Positions 1 to 5,644 of a stretch of DNA of 6,968 nt are shown in pieces. Numbering within the stretch: the stretch's first letter is position 1; each line of letters starts with the position of its first letter. The notes under the pieces were generated by a model. That model searched no databases. It was not told the DNA's origin and saw nothing but the letters and a program-made list of their open reading frames with translations. A program made the position numbers and the translations under genes. This stretch comes from Patescibacteria group bacterium (GTDB lineage Bacteria; Patescibacteriota; Minisyncoccia; Portnoybacterales; GWB1-42-6): NCBI GenBank assembly GCA_018826025.1, contig JAHKAK010000073.1, positions 1 through 6,968 of the forward strand, given 5' to 3'.

Positions 1-5
1 ATTTT

Positions 6-75
6 AACCTCCCTGCACCCTCCTTTACAAGGAGGGTAATAAATCCCTTCCCACCTCCCTTTAAAAAGGGAGGAA
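6..75. repeat. Two CCTCC/GGAGG hairpin repeats
   Basis: Two perfect hairpins lie in tandem: ACCCTCCTT/AAGGAGGGT (17-25 with 29-37, loop TAC) and CCTCCCTTT/AAAGGGAGG (54-62 with 65-73). The flanking TTAACCTCCCT resembles the edges of the clusters at 701-787 and 2061-2133, so this is one intergenic repeat family. Neither hairpin is followed by a T-run on the plus strand, so a terminator role is not indicated. Confidence 0.8.
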
Positions 76-120
76 TCGTATCTGTATATCCGTAAATAAT
101 CTGTAGTCCGTAGAGAAATC

Positions 121-675
121 ATGAATAAAGGTTTAATCCTTATCTTAGTCGTTGCCCTGCTTGTCGGCGGGTATCTCTGGTCGTTTTATAACGACCTGAT
201 CAAGCAAAGTCAGGCGATAGACGGTCAATGGGCGCAGGTGGAAAACCAGTTCCAGCGCCGGTTTGATCTGATCCCAAATTTAGTCGCTTCGGTGCAGGGC
301 GCAATGACGCAGGAGCAGAAAGTTTTTAGCGATATCACCGAGGCCCGCACTAAATATAGCGGCGCCCAAACCATAAACGATAAAGCCACGGCCGCCGGTG
401 AAGTTGAATCAGCCTTGGGCCGCTTGCTGGTTATTATGGAAAACTACCCGGAATTAAAATCCATTGAAGCAGTGCAAACTTTAATGGCCCAGCTGGAAGG
501 CACGGAAAACCGCGTGGCGGTGGAACGCGGCCGCTTTAACGAACTGGTGCGTAATTACAATACCCGCGTCACCCAATTGCCCGGAAAATTTTTAGCGCCG
601 ATGTTTGGCTTTTCGGTCAAAGCGTATTTTGAGGCAACCAGCGGAGCGGAAGTGGCGCCGAAAGTAGAGCTATAG
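121..675 (+). CDS. lemA: LemA family protein
   Basis: This is a 184-residue LemA family protein. It has one N-terminal membrane helix (about residues 4-20, LILILVVALLVGGYLW) followed by a long helical domain facing away from the membrane. The family hallmarks are all visible: QVENQFQRRFDLIPNLV at 39-55, ENYPELKS at 107-114, the LEGTENRVAVERGRFNELV block from about 125, and a C-terminal FGF...YF at 162-170. Length is normal for the family. LemA proteins are widespread and their biochemical role is unsettled; an envelope-associated function is usually assumed. The next gene encodes a TPM-domain protein, a common partner of lemA, so the two probably act together at the envelope. The ATG is preceded by GTAGAGAAATC with no convincing Shine-Dalgarno. 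It is chosen because it places the membrane helix at the N-terminus. A 211-bp repeat-filled spacer separates it from its partner. Confidence 0.96.
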   Translation: MNKGLILILVVALLVGGYLWSFYNDLIKQSQAIDGQWAQVENQFQRRFDLIPNLVASVQGAMTQEQKVFSDITEARTKYSGAQTINDKATAAGEVESALGRLLVIMENYPELKSIEAVQTLMAQLEGTENRVAVERGRFNELVRNYNTRVTQLPGKFLAPMFGFSVKAYFEATSGAEVAPKVEL

Positions 676-700
676 ATCAATAAATACATTCCCTTTGTTG

Positions 701-787
701 AAATTTAACTCCTCCTAACCTCCTCTTTAGAAAAAGAGGAGGAACTCCCTCTCTTTTTTAAAGAGAGGGTTGGGGTGAGTTAAATTT
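701..787. repeat. Two-hairpin palindromic element between lemA and the TPM gene
   Basis: This is a nested palindrome. Outer arms AAATTTAACTC (701-711) and GAGTTAAATTT (777-787) are complementary, with a partly paired CCTAACC/GGTTGGGG bubble inside. Between them are two perfect 10-bp hairpins, CCTCCTCTTT/AAAGAGGAGG (719-728 with 733-742) and CCCTCTCTTT/AAAGAGAGGG (747-756 with 760-769). The whole unit could fold as a three-way junction and looks like a small nonautonomous palindromic repeat. The same motif set recurs at 6-75, 2061-2133 and 5424-5546. Confidence 0.85.
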
Positions 788-799
788 ATTACTTTTATC

Positions 800-880
800 A
801 TCCCGGGCTTGACCAAGCCTGCCCCGTACTTGATACGGGGGGATCCAGGCCCTGGATTCCCGTTTTCACGGGAATGACAG
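800..880. repeat. Compound palindromic repeat with ATTCCCG...CGGGAATGACA end
   Basis: Four successive small hairpins fill this stretch: GGCTT/AAGCC (806-819), CCCCGTA/TACGGGG (822-840), ATCCAGG/CCTGGAT (843-857) and ATTCCCG/CGGGAAT (856-875), the last followed by GACA. The final module recurs at 4211-4241, and the CCCCGTACTTGATACGGGG core recurs inverted at 5494-5512. The ATTCCC...GGGAAT core resembles widespread bacterial intergenic repeats such as the dRS3 type. The element stops only a few bases before the start codon of the next gene, so it occupies that gene's leader. Confidence 0.8.
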
Positions 881-886
881 TTAAGT

Positions 887-1765
887 ATGAAAAAAATACT
901 TCTTCTCTCAGTCTGTTTTTTATTCCTTTCCGTCAGTTTAGTTTACGCCTACTCTTCTCCCGGCTCTCCCGCGGGCTTTGTCAACGATTTTGCGCAAATG
1001 ATATCCGCGAGCACCAGAGCGCAACTGGAGCAACAACTGGTGCAATTTGCCAAAGATACTTCTAATGAAATTTCCGTTGTCACCATAAATAATCTGGATG
1101 GCGATACCATAGAAAATTTCGCGGAAAAATTATTCAAAGAGTGGGGGATTGGCAAAGATAAAAACGATAACGGTGTTTTGCTGCTTATTGCCAAAGAAGA
1201 CAGGAAAATGCGCATAGAAGTCGGCTACGGCTTGGAAGGCGCGCTCACCGACGCGCAATCTTACTGGATTATCCAAAACATAATGAAACCGGCGTTTCAG
1301 GCAGAAGACTATGATTCGGGTATCACCGGCGCGGTGGATAAAATTATGGCCGCCACCAAAGGCGAATATGTTCCTGGTGCCAGCCAAACAACCAGCGACT
1401 CAAATAATTTCTTTAACTGGTTTTGGATTTTACTTTTTCTTCCGGTCTGGCTAAGCAGTATTTTAGCGCGTTCCAAATCCTGGTGGCTCGGCGGCGTTAT
1501 TGGCGCGATCGCCGGCGTAGTTTTAATTTTTGTCTTTTCCTGGATTATTGGCGCAATTGCCATTTTAGTTCTAACTCCGTTGGGGTTTTTACTTGATTAT
1601 GTGGTTTCTAAAAATTATCAAAAACATAAATCGGCCGGCACGCGTTTTCCTTGGTGGATTGGCGGATTTGGCGGCGGATCTCATGGCGGAAAATTTGGTG
1701 GTGGTGGCTTTGGCGGCTTTGGCGGCGGATCATCGGGCGGCGGGGGTTCAAGCGGCAGTTGGTGA
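887..1765 (+). CDS. TPM-domain (YgcG/PF04536-type) exported membrane protein with Gly-rich tail
   Basis: This is a 292-residue protein. Residues 1-21 are a signal peptide (MKK, hydrophobic core, likely cleavage after VYA). A TPM domain follows at about 28-160, with typical landmarks: FVNDFAQMIS at 31-40, EISVVTINNLDGDTIENFAE, WGIGKDKNDNGVLLLIA at 86-102, and the RIEVGYGLEGALTD block at 109-122. Hydrophobic segments lie at about 175-194, 199-217 and 219-238. The tail (259-292) is almost only Gly and Ser, ending in SGSW. This is the classic layout of the TPM 'YgcG-like' proteins that accompany lemA. The family name (TPM phosphatase) comes from a chloroplast thylakoid phosphatase; activity in bacteria is mostly unproven. 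No Shine-Dalgarno is visible before the ATG, which lies 6 bp after a palindromic repeat. The start is supported by the signal peptide. Its TGA abuts the promoter of the next gene. Confidence 0.94.
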   Translation: MKKILLLSVCFLFLSVSLVYAYSSPGSPAGFVNDFAQMISASTRAQLEQQLVQFAKDTSNEISVVTINNLDGDTIENFAEKLFKEWGIGKDKNDNGVLLLIAKEDRKMRIEVGYGLEGALTDAQSYWIIQNIMKPAFQAEDYDSGITGAVDKIMAATKGEYVPGASQTTSDSNNFFNWFWILLFLPVWLSSILARSKSWWLGGVIGAIAGVVLIFVFSWIIGAIAILVLTPLGFLLDYVVSKNYQKHKSAGTRFPWWIGGFGGGSHGGKFGGGGFGGFGGGSSGGGGSSGSW

Positions 1766-1793
1766 TTGACCCATCTTTCATAAGTGCTATACT
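1766..1793 (+). promoter_or_regulatory. Sigma70-type promoter for the 83-residue ORF
   Basis: A TTGACC -35 box (1766-1771) and a TATACT -10 box (1788-1793) are separated by 16 bp. The -35 box starts on the base after the upstream TGA stop. Initiation about 7 bp past the -10 box would fall at 1800-1801, only 4-5 nt before the ATG at 1805, so the transcript would be leaderless or nearly so. This agrees with the absence of a Shine-Dalgarno. Confidence 0.7.
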
Positions 1794-1804
1794 AAAAGAA
1801 AAAG

Positions 1805-2056
1805 ATGCTAACCCAAGAAGATATTCAAAAAATAATAGAAGCCCAGCGCGAAGTCTTTGCGACCAAAGAGGATTTTTTGTCTTTTAAGGATGAGTATAAA
1901 AAAGATTTTTCCGATATGCTAACCGCTGTTGATGGCTATGCCAAAAAAGCCGATGGTTACTTTCAAGAGATGCTGATGCTATCAAACAAAGTAAATCGCT
2001 TGGAAAAATGGATCCTGCAACTCGCTGAAAAAGCAGGAATTCAATTAACTCCATAA
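1805..2056 (+). CDS. Small coiled-coil hypothetical protein
   Basis: This is an 83-residue, charged, mostly helical soluble protein. It starts MLTQEDIQKIIEAQREV and continues through TKEDFLSFKDEYKKDF. Hydrophobic positions are spaced as in a coiled coil over about residues 5-75, and LEKWILQLAEKAGIQL closes the C-terminus. There are no membrane segments and no cysteines. Short proteins with a similar MLT(K/Q)EDL-type start are common in Parcubacteria-like genomes and are unannotated; this is a remembered resemblance, not a search result. It has its own promoter directly upstream and is followed at once by a repeat cluster, so it appears to be a single-gene unit. The function is unknown. An oligomerising or adaptor role would be speculation. 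Confidence 0.82.
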   Translation: MLTQEDIQKIIEAQREVFATKEDFLSFKDEYKKDFSDMLTAVDGYAKKADGYFQEMLMLSNKVNRLEKWILQLAEKAGIQLTP

Positions 2057-2060
2057 TTTT

Positions 2061-3237
<1,177 letters not shown>

Positions 3238-3259
3238 TAATAATTAACAATAAAAATTT

Positions 3260-3646
3260 ATGTCTATAGAGCAACCAAATGCTTTCGAAAATAAAACCAT
3301 CGTAAAAGATGGGGCGGTGGAAGTTCAAGAAGAAAAAAGACCCAATCTCGAAGCCTTAGAAAAGAAGAGAGACGAGTATATTCTTTCAGCGATTAAAGAG
3401 TTTGAAAAACAAAAACCTAAAGAATTTACGAAAGAAAATATTCCTATGATTGCAGGAGAGATATTTTTTATATTAGAGAAAAAGCATGGCGTCTATACTG
3501 ATGCGATAGTCTCTCCAGGAAAAAAAGAAGAGCGAACACCTGCCGAACAAAAAGAGATTGATAATGCGGACGAATTCATAGAAACATATAGAGTAGAACA
3601 TATCGAAGAAATTCTAAATAGTTACTTTGCGGAAAAAACAAAATAA
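3260..3646 (+). CDS. Hypothetical charged soluble protein downstream of gap
   Basis: I do not recognise this 128-residue protein. It has no signal peptide, membrane helix or cysteine. It is rich in Glu and Lys. The first 30 residues look disordered (MSIEQPNAFENKTIVKDG...). A helical stretch follows at about 29-52 (LEALEKKRDEYILSAIKEFEK), then a hydrophobic helix at 61-74 (IPMIAGEIFFILEK), and an acidic helical C-terminus (DNADEFIETYRVEHIEEIL). The ATG follows an A/T-rich leader with no Shine-Dalgarno, 22 bp after gap, suggesting cotranscription. Its stop codon is followed immediately, in the same frame, by the 16-codon gap C-terminal remnant. The gene therefore lies exactly at the right-hand breakpoint of the proposed gap displacement and probably arrived with the present gap gene. 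The function is unknown. Confidence 0.82.
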   Translation: MSIEQPNAFENKTIVKDGAVEVQEEKRPNLEALEKKRDEYILSAIKEFEKQKPKEFTKENIPMIAGEIFFILEKKHGVYTDAIVSPGKKEERTPAEQKEIDNADEFIETYRVEHIEEILNSYFAEKTK

Positions 3647-3697
3647 TACGCCTGTCGATTAGCGGAGATGACAGAACAAATAGCTACAAGATTATAA
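3647..3697 (+). pseudogene. 3' remnant of a second gap gene ([20 protein letters not shown])
   Basis: Sixteen codons and a TAA read [16 protein letters not shown]. The first eight residues are identical to YACRLAEM near the end of the intact gap (codons from 3184). Among these eight codons five differ, all synonymously (GCG/GCC, TGC/TGT, CGC/CGA, CTG/TTA, GCA/GCG). This is the pattern of two homologues diverged under protein-level selection, not of a fresh duplication. The fragment follows the stop of the preceding gene without a gap, lacks the WYDNEFG that should precede it, and cannot be expressed as a protein by itself. With 2144-2167 it brackets the intact gap and the hypothetical gene. 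Confidence 0.75.
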
Positions 3698-3713
3698 ATC
3701 CTGTTTAGGCGCA

Positions 3714-3731
3714 GCGCTTAAAAAATTATGC
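3714..3731 (+). repeat. Direct repeat, left copy, at the start of the cysteine-rich gene
   Basis: GCGCTTAAAAAATTATGC recurs at 4131-4149 as GCGCTTTAAAAAATTATGC, differing by one inserted T. This copy contains the start codon of the gene at 3728; the other lies 4 bp after that gene's stop. The A/T-rich core lowers the significance, but the GCGCTT and ATGC ends are not low-complexity. Confidence 0.5.
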
Positions 3732-4126
3732 AGCCAATAAAATTAATTTTTTTAATCGTAGTTTTTATATTCGCTGTTTTTTATTTTTATTTTTGGCATG
3801 TCAGAATTAATCCTCAAACCGGCGCTTGGTCTGTTGTTTTTAATTTTGAAACCCAATGCCAAACCTTGAAAACGGTTGTCCTTTCTGAATTAAAAAACGC
3901 CAATTATTGTAGCACCGATTTTAATTGCGCTATGGCTCCTCTCCATAAAAATTCATTGGTTTGCAACGCGTTGATCAATAAAAAAGAGAAATTGCTTTCA
4001 ACTAAAATTAAACTTTTCTTTTTTGAACAAAAAAAATGCCCCGGTTATGATAATCTAAAAACTTGCGCGGAATTAACCAAAGAAGAAATTATTTGCGAGG
4101 ATAACGTTTGCCAAAAAATGGAATAG
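3728..4126 (+). CDS. Small membrane-anchored eight-cysteine protein
   Basis: This is a 132-residue protein of unknown function. Residues 4-23 form a strongly hydrophobic helix (IKLIFLIVVFIFAVFYFYFW) that could be an uncleaved signal anchor. The remainder carries eight cysteines (44, 61, 67, 79, 104, 113, 123, 128). They include a C-S-T-D-F-N-C motif at 61-67, which resembles the CxxDxDC pattern of small secreted disulphide-bonded proteins, and a C-E-D-N-V-C motif near the end. The even number of cysteines outside a membrane anchor suggests four disulphides and an extracytoplasmic domain; this is inferred. The gene is markedly AT-rich. No Shine-Dalgarno is seen, and the ATG lies within a short direct repeat that recurs just after the stop. 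There is no obvious operon partner: 30 bp upstream is the broken gap tail and downstream there are only repeats. Confidence 0.82.
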   Translation: MQPIKLIFLIVVFIFAVFYFYFWHVRINPQTGAWSVVFNFETQCQTLKTVVLSELKNANYCSTDFNCAMAPLHKNSLVCNALINKKEKLLSTKIKLFFFEQKKCPGYDNLKTCAELTKEEIICEDNVCQKME

Positions 4127-4130
4127 GGTT

Positions 4131-4149
4131 GCGCTTTAAAAAATTATGC
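4131..4149 (+). repeat. Direct repeat, right copy, after the cysteine-rich gene
   Basis: GCGCTTTAAAAAATTATGC matches 3714-3731 with a single extra T. Its ATG opens only an eight-codon frame (MPKLLADL-stop), so this copy looks like a duplicated gene-start region without a gene behind it. Confidence 0.5.
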
Positions 4150-4210
4150 CCAAGCTATTGGCGGACCTTTAAAAAAACTCTTTACTTTCACGAATGGATC
4201 TAAGTCCTTG

Positions 4211-4241
4211 AATTCTGGATTCCCGCTTTCGCGGGAATGAC
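4211..4241. repeat. ATTCCCGC...GCGGGAATGACA palindromic repeat
   Basis: The 8-bp stem ATTCCCGC/GCGGGAAT (4219-4226 with 4231-4238) has a TTTC loop and is preceded by CTGG and followed by GACA. It is a second copy of the terminal module of the repeat at 851-879 (CTGGATTCCCG...CGGGAATGACA). No T-run follows. Confidence 0.8.
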
Positions 4242-4280
4242 ATAAGGTGTCCTGATGGTAAGGCCGCAGGGAATAACAAA

Positions 4281-4322
4281 ATTTCAACGGCTCAACGGCT
4301 CAACCCGTTGAGCCGTTGAAAT
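4281..4322. repeat. Perfect 18-bp palindrome with internal CAACGGCT repeats
   Basis: ATTTCAACGGCTCAACGG (4281-4298) is perfectly complementary to 4305-4322 around the six-base loop CTCAAC. The left arm and loop contain CAACGGCT twice in tandem. No T-run follows, so it is not an ordinary terminator. It ends 16 bp before the -35 box of the promoter at 4339, where it could be an operator, a cruciform or an insulating barrier between transcription units. Confidence 0.85.
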
Positions 4323-4338
4323 GAAAATAGGCTTGCTA

Positions 4339-4367
4339 TTGACAATAAAATCTGGCTATGTTAAGCT
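4339..4367 (+). promoter_or_regulatory. Promoter of the G+C-rich transcription unit
   Basis: A consensus TTGACA -35 box (4339-4344) is followed after 17 bp by TAAGCT (4362-4367), preceded by TG one base upstream as in an extended -10. The hexamer is weak by itself, but the perfect -35, optimal spacing and TG support it. A start near 4374-4375 is expected. The promoter of the minus-strand gene at 6930-6958 has the same 17-bp spacing and a similar GTTAA-CT -10 region. Confidence 0.65.
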
Positions 4368-4475
4368 AATAATAGCAGTAAAGGGAAGTACCTTTAACCG
4401 CCTAAAATGGCTTGAATAAGCCTAGGAGAGCGTCTCCGGCTTAGCTGTTTGGGCACAACAGAAAGGAGAAAGCGT

Positions 4476-4562
4476 ATGGGTAGAGAACACCCCATCGTCA
4501 AAACACGCACCGTTTATTTGACCATGACCTGCGGGACCACCGGCGCCATCGACACGGCCTGA
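4476..4562 (+). CDS. Possible 28-residue peptide with good Shine-Dalgarno
   Basis: AAAGGAG (4462-4468) lies 7 nt before an ATG opening a 28-codon frame: MGREHPIVKTRTVYLTMTCG, then TTGAIDTA and a TGA. Seven of 28 residues are Thr, and third positions are strongly G/C. The three leader hairpins end 24 nt before the Shine-Dalgarno. I know no family with this sequence. The correct spacing suggests real translation, whereas the lack of similarity and the structured context leave open that the purine run is structural. It could be a leader peptide or a small functional peptide. Confidence 0.35.
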   Translation: MGREHPIVKTRTVYLTMTCGTTGAIDTA

Positions 4563-4625
4563 CCCAGGGTCGGCGGCTCGCATCGCGCGAGTGCGCCGCG
4601 CCACAAGGACAAAGGAGGATGAGCA

Positions 4626-4667
4626 ATGCTCAAATCTAAACTCCGCCGTCCTCGCGACGGCCTCTGA
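4626..4667 (+). CDS. Possible 13-residue mini-ORF behind a perfect Shine-Dalgarno
   Basis: AAAGGAGG (4611-4618) matches the anti-Shine-Dalgarno over eight bases and lies 7 nt before an ATG. The frame MLKSKLRRPRDGL ends in TGA after 13 residues. The last codons lie inside the GCCGTC/GACGGC hairpin (4645-4661). Such a strong ribosome site on so short a frame suggests a leader peptide, a frameshift site or a gene disrupted downstream. The frame at 4591-4923 runs through here in another phase. It may also be chance. Confidence 0.25.
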   Translation: MLKSKLRRPRDGL

Positions 4668-5165
4668 CGCGAGATATTTGTCTGCGGTCATGAGAGGACT
4701 GCAGACTACGCCGAATGGAGTCGGAAGGCCGATTGGTCTTCGCGCGAAAGAGACCGCCCGTCCCGCGGACCTGCGGATCACGGGTAAAGATCGCCGATCA
4801 AATTCCCAGCTTGGATTAGATGCCCAATTTGGGCGATTGGCACGCTATCCCGGTCTCGTCGAAAGAGCGGACGGAAAAAGCGGGAAAAACCAAACCCATT
4901 CATTCCTTCAAGCAAGAAGATAGAATGCCGCCAGCTTCAATGTCCGGCGAGAAAATGGGTTCCTGCGAAAAAGTTCGCTGTCATCAGAGAGCGCGCATGC
5001 AAAGCAGAATTTGTCCCCGCGCAGACGCTATGCGTCTTCCGTCAAGGGGAACAAGGCGCCGGATTCACCGGTCCCATCGATCTGCTTGCCTTGCGAATAA
5101 AAATTTCCGAGTTCCGGACGGGAACGAATTAGGCGCTTGAGCCTTTGAGGGAATACGCTCCATCT

Positions 5166-5199
5166 GGAAGGCATTCGCGCCTTCCGACTCCTTTTTTTT
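5166..5199 (+). terminator. Terminator-like hairpin and T8
   Basis: GGAAGGC (5166-5172) pairs with GCCTTCC (5179-5185), loop ATTCGC. A run of eight T follows at 5192-5199, six bases after the stem. The right arm extended to 5191 can instead pair over 13 bp with 4717-4729, which would bring a helix end directly against the T-run. Confidence 0.6.
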
Positions 5200-5214
5200 G
5201 AGTTTCTGTTCTTT

Positions 5215-5287
5215 GGGGCTTTGGCCATGCCAAACTGAACTTCGCAATGACAAAAAAAGAATGTCATCGCGAGCACCGCCAAGCCCC
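5215..5287. repeat. Nested hairpin element between the two terminators
   Basis: GGGGCTTTGGC (5215-5225) pairs with GCCAAGCCCC (5278-5287), with one bulged T. Inside, TCGCAATGACA (5242-5252) pairs with TGTCATCGCGA (5262-5272) with one mismatch. A competing hairpin is TTTGGC/GCCAAA (5220-5234). The CGCAATGACA/TGTCATCGCG core resembles widespread bacterial palindromic repeats. Confidence 0.65.
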
Positions 5288-5333
5288 GCTTTATAATCTA
5301 TCTGGACCGGCACAGAAACCGGACAAGAATACC

Positions 5334-5366
5334 AGCCCCCGCGACGATGTCGCCCGGGGCTTTTTT
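5334..5366 (+). terminator. Intrinsic terminator of the G+C-rich unit
   Basis: AGCCCC (5334-5339) pairs with GGGGCT (5356-5361). The inner stem GCGAC/GTCGC (5341-5345 with 5349-5353) closes a GAT loop, and T6 (5361-5366) follows directly. This is the stronger plus-strand terminator and probably catches read-through from 5199. It faces the minus-strand terminator at 5603-5633. Confidence 0.8.
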
Positions 5367-5370
5367 ATTA

Positions 5371-5416
5371 CTACAAAAAACTACAAATTTGTTCCGCTAC
5401 AAAATGCTACAAAAAG
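5371..5416. repeat. Four CTACAAA heptamer repeats
   Basis: CTACAAA starts at 5371, 5381, 5397 and 5407, spaced 10, 16 and 10 bp. Two more copies on the opposite strand (TTTGTAG) are at 5555-5561 and 5591-5597. Six copies in about 230 bp, flanking a palindrome cluster and lying just beyond both convergent terminators, are unlikely to be accidental. A protein-binding or recombination role is only a guess. Confidence 0.6.
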
Positions 5417-5423
5417 CCGACTT

Positions 5424-5546
5424 TACCCCTCCTCTTAAGATAAGAGGAGGTGGGGAGGAGTTATGATTGATCTTGTAAATTCCATAACTCACCTCCGTAT
5501 CAAGTACGGAGCAGAATCTAACCCTTTTCTTAACTTAAGAAAAGGG
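5424..5546. repeat. Palindromic repeat cluster between convergent terminators
   Basis: Several perfect stems follow one another: CCTCCTCTTA/TAAGAGGAGG (5428-5437 with 5441-5450), GAGTTATG/CATAACTC (5458-5465 with 5483-5490), CTCCGTA/TACGGAG (5493-5512) and CCCTTTTCTTAA/TTAAGAAAAGGG (5522-5533 with 5535-5546). The GGAGG...TGGGGAGGAGTTA part belongs to the same family as 701-787, and the CCGTATCAAGTACGG core is the inverse of that at 822-840. No gene is seen in 5367-5602. Confidence 0.75.
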
Positions 5547-5602
5547 ACTAATTTTTTGTAGAAATTTGCCGTCATTTAATTTGTGACTTTTTTGTAGCAA
5601 AT

Positions 5603-5633
5603 AAAAACCCCCGCGGATTTTGTCCGTGGGGGT
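5603..5633 (-). terminator. Intrinsic terminator of the minus-strand gene
   Basis: On the minus strand ACCCCCACGGA and TCCGCGGGGGT form an 11-bp stem with one G-T type mismatch (5633-5623 with 5617-5607). It is followed by T5 (5607-5603) and then ATTTGCTACAAAAAA. It lies 11 bp after the stop of the gene at 5645-6799. Confidence 0.85.
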
Positions 5634-5644
5634 AAAACTCAAAC

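Larger units (their letters stand above)
4374..5199 (+). ncRNA. Candidate large structured RNA, G+C-rich, unrecognised family
   Basis: This stretch lies between a promoter and a T8 tract and is clearly richer in G+C than its surroundings (42 of 60 bases at 4561-4620). Stops are spread through all frames. The longest frames, a GTG-start frame at 4591-4923 and one at 4820-5140, are Arg-rich, mutually overlapping and lack Shine-Dalgarno sites. Local perfect hairpins are dense: AAAGG/CCTTT (4380-4395), GGCTT/AAGCC (4409-4422), GGAGA/TCTCC (4425-4437), GCCGTC/GACGGC (4645-4661), CCCGT/ACGGG enclosing CCGC/GCGG (around 4757-4784), GCCCAA/TTGGGC (around 4821-4833) and AGACGC/GCGTCT (5023-5037). Longer-range complements are AACCCATT with AATGGGTT, and 4717-4729 with 5179-5191. 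It does not show tmRNA, RNase P, 6S or rRNA signatures. The alternatives are a decayed G+C-rich gene or a leader with mini-ORFs. The 3' end may instead be 5366. Confidence 0.4.

Noticed and set aside
949..1563. Minus-strand frames within the TPM gene
   Set aside because: They are shadows of a gene with a clear signal peptide, domain and membrane segments on the plus strand.
1651..1887. 78-codon Trp/Arg-rich frame at the end of the TPM gene
   Set aside because: It is an out-of-frame reading of the Gly-rich GGN repeats, which gives W and R codons.
4146..4172. Eight-codon frame MPKLLADL after the right direct repeat
   Set aside because: It is too short, lacks a ribosome site, and is explained by duplication of the start-region repeat.
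4422..4781. 119-codon minus-strand frame opposite the G+C-rich unit
   Set aside because: It has no Shine-Dalgarno, a skewed Ala/Arg/Gly composition expected of any frame in G+C-rich DNA, and no recognisable motif; it runs antisense to a unit with a clear plus-strand promoter.
4476..4787. TGA read as glycine (SR1/Gracilibacteria code) to join the mini-ORFs into one protein
   Set aside because: Joining three TGA codons still ends at a TAA near 4788 and gives no recognisable protein, and the TPM gene ends properly at a TGA, so the standard code fits.
4591..5140. Arg-rich frames at 4591-4923 and 4820-5140 as protein genes
   Set aside because: The first needs a GTG start, neither has a suitable ribosome site, they overlap each other by 104 bp, and their composition looks like translated structured RNA. 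A third open frame at about 4791-5132 lacks any ATG. A decayed gene remains possible but is not supported.
4374..5199. tmRNA, RNase P RNA, 6S, group I/II intron or rRNA
   Set aside because: I found no CCA end with T-arm and tag frame, no GAGGAAAGUCC/ACAGA core, no group II domain V, and no rRNA signatures.
5292..5297. TATAAT at 5292 as a promoter
   Set aside because: There is no -35 box at the proper distance (GCGAGC), and it would start only about 30 bp before a strong terminator.
5371..5416. CRISPR-like array
   Set aside because: The repeats are 7-10 bp with 0-6 bp between, far too short; there is no unique spacer series and no cas gene.
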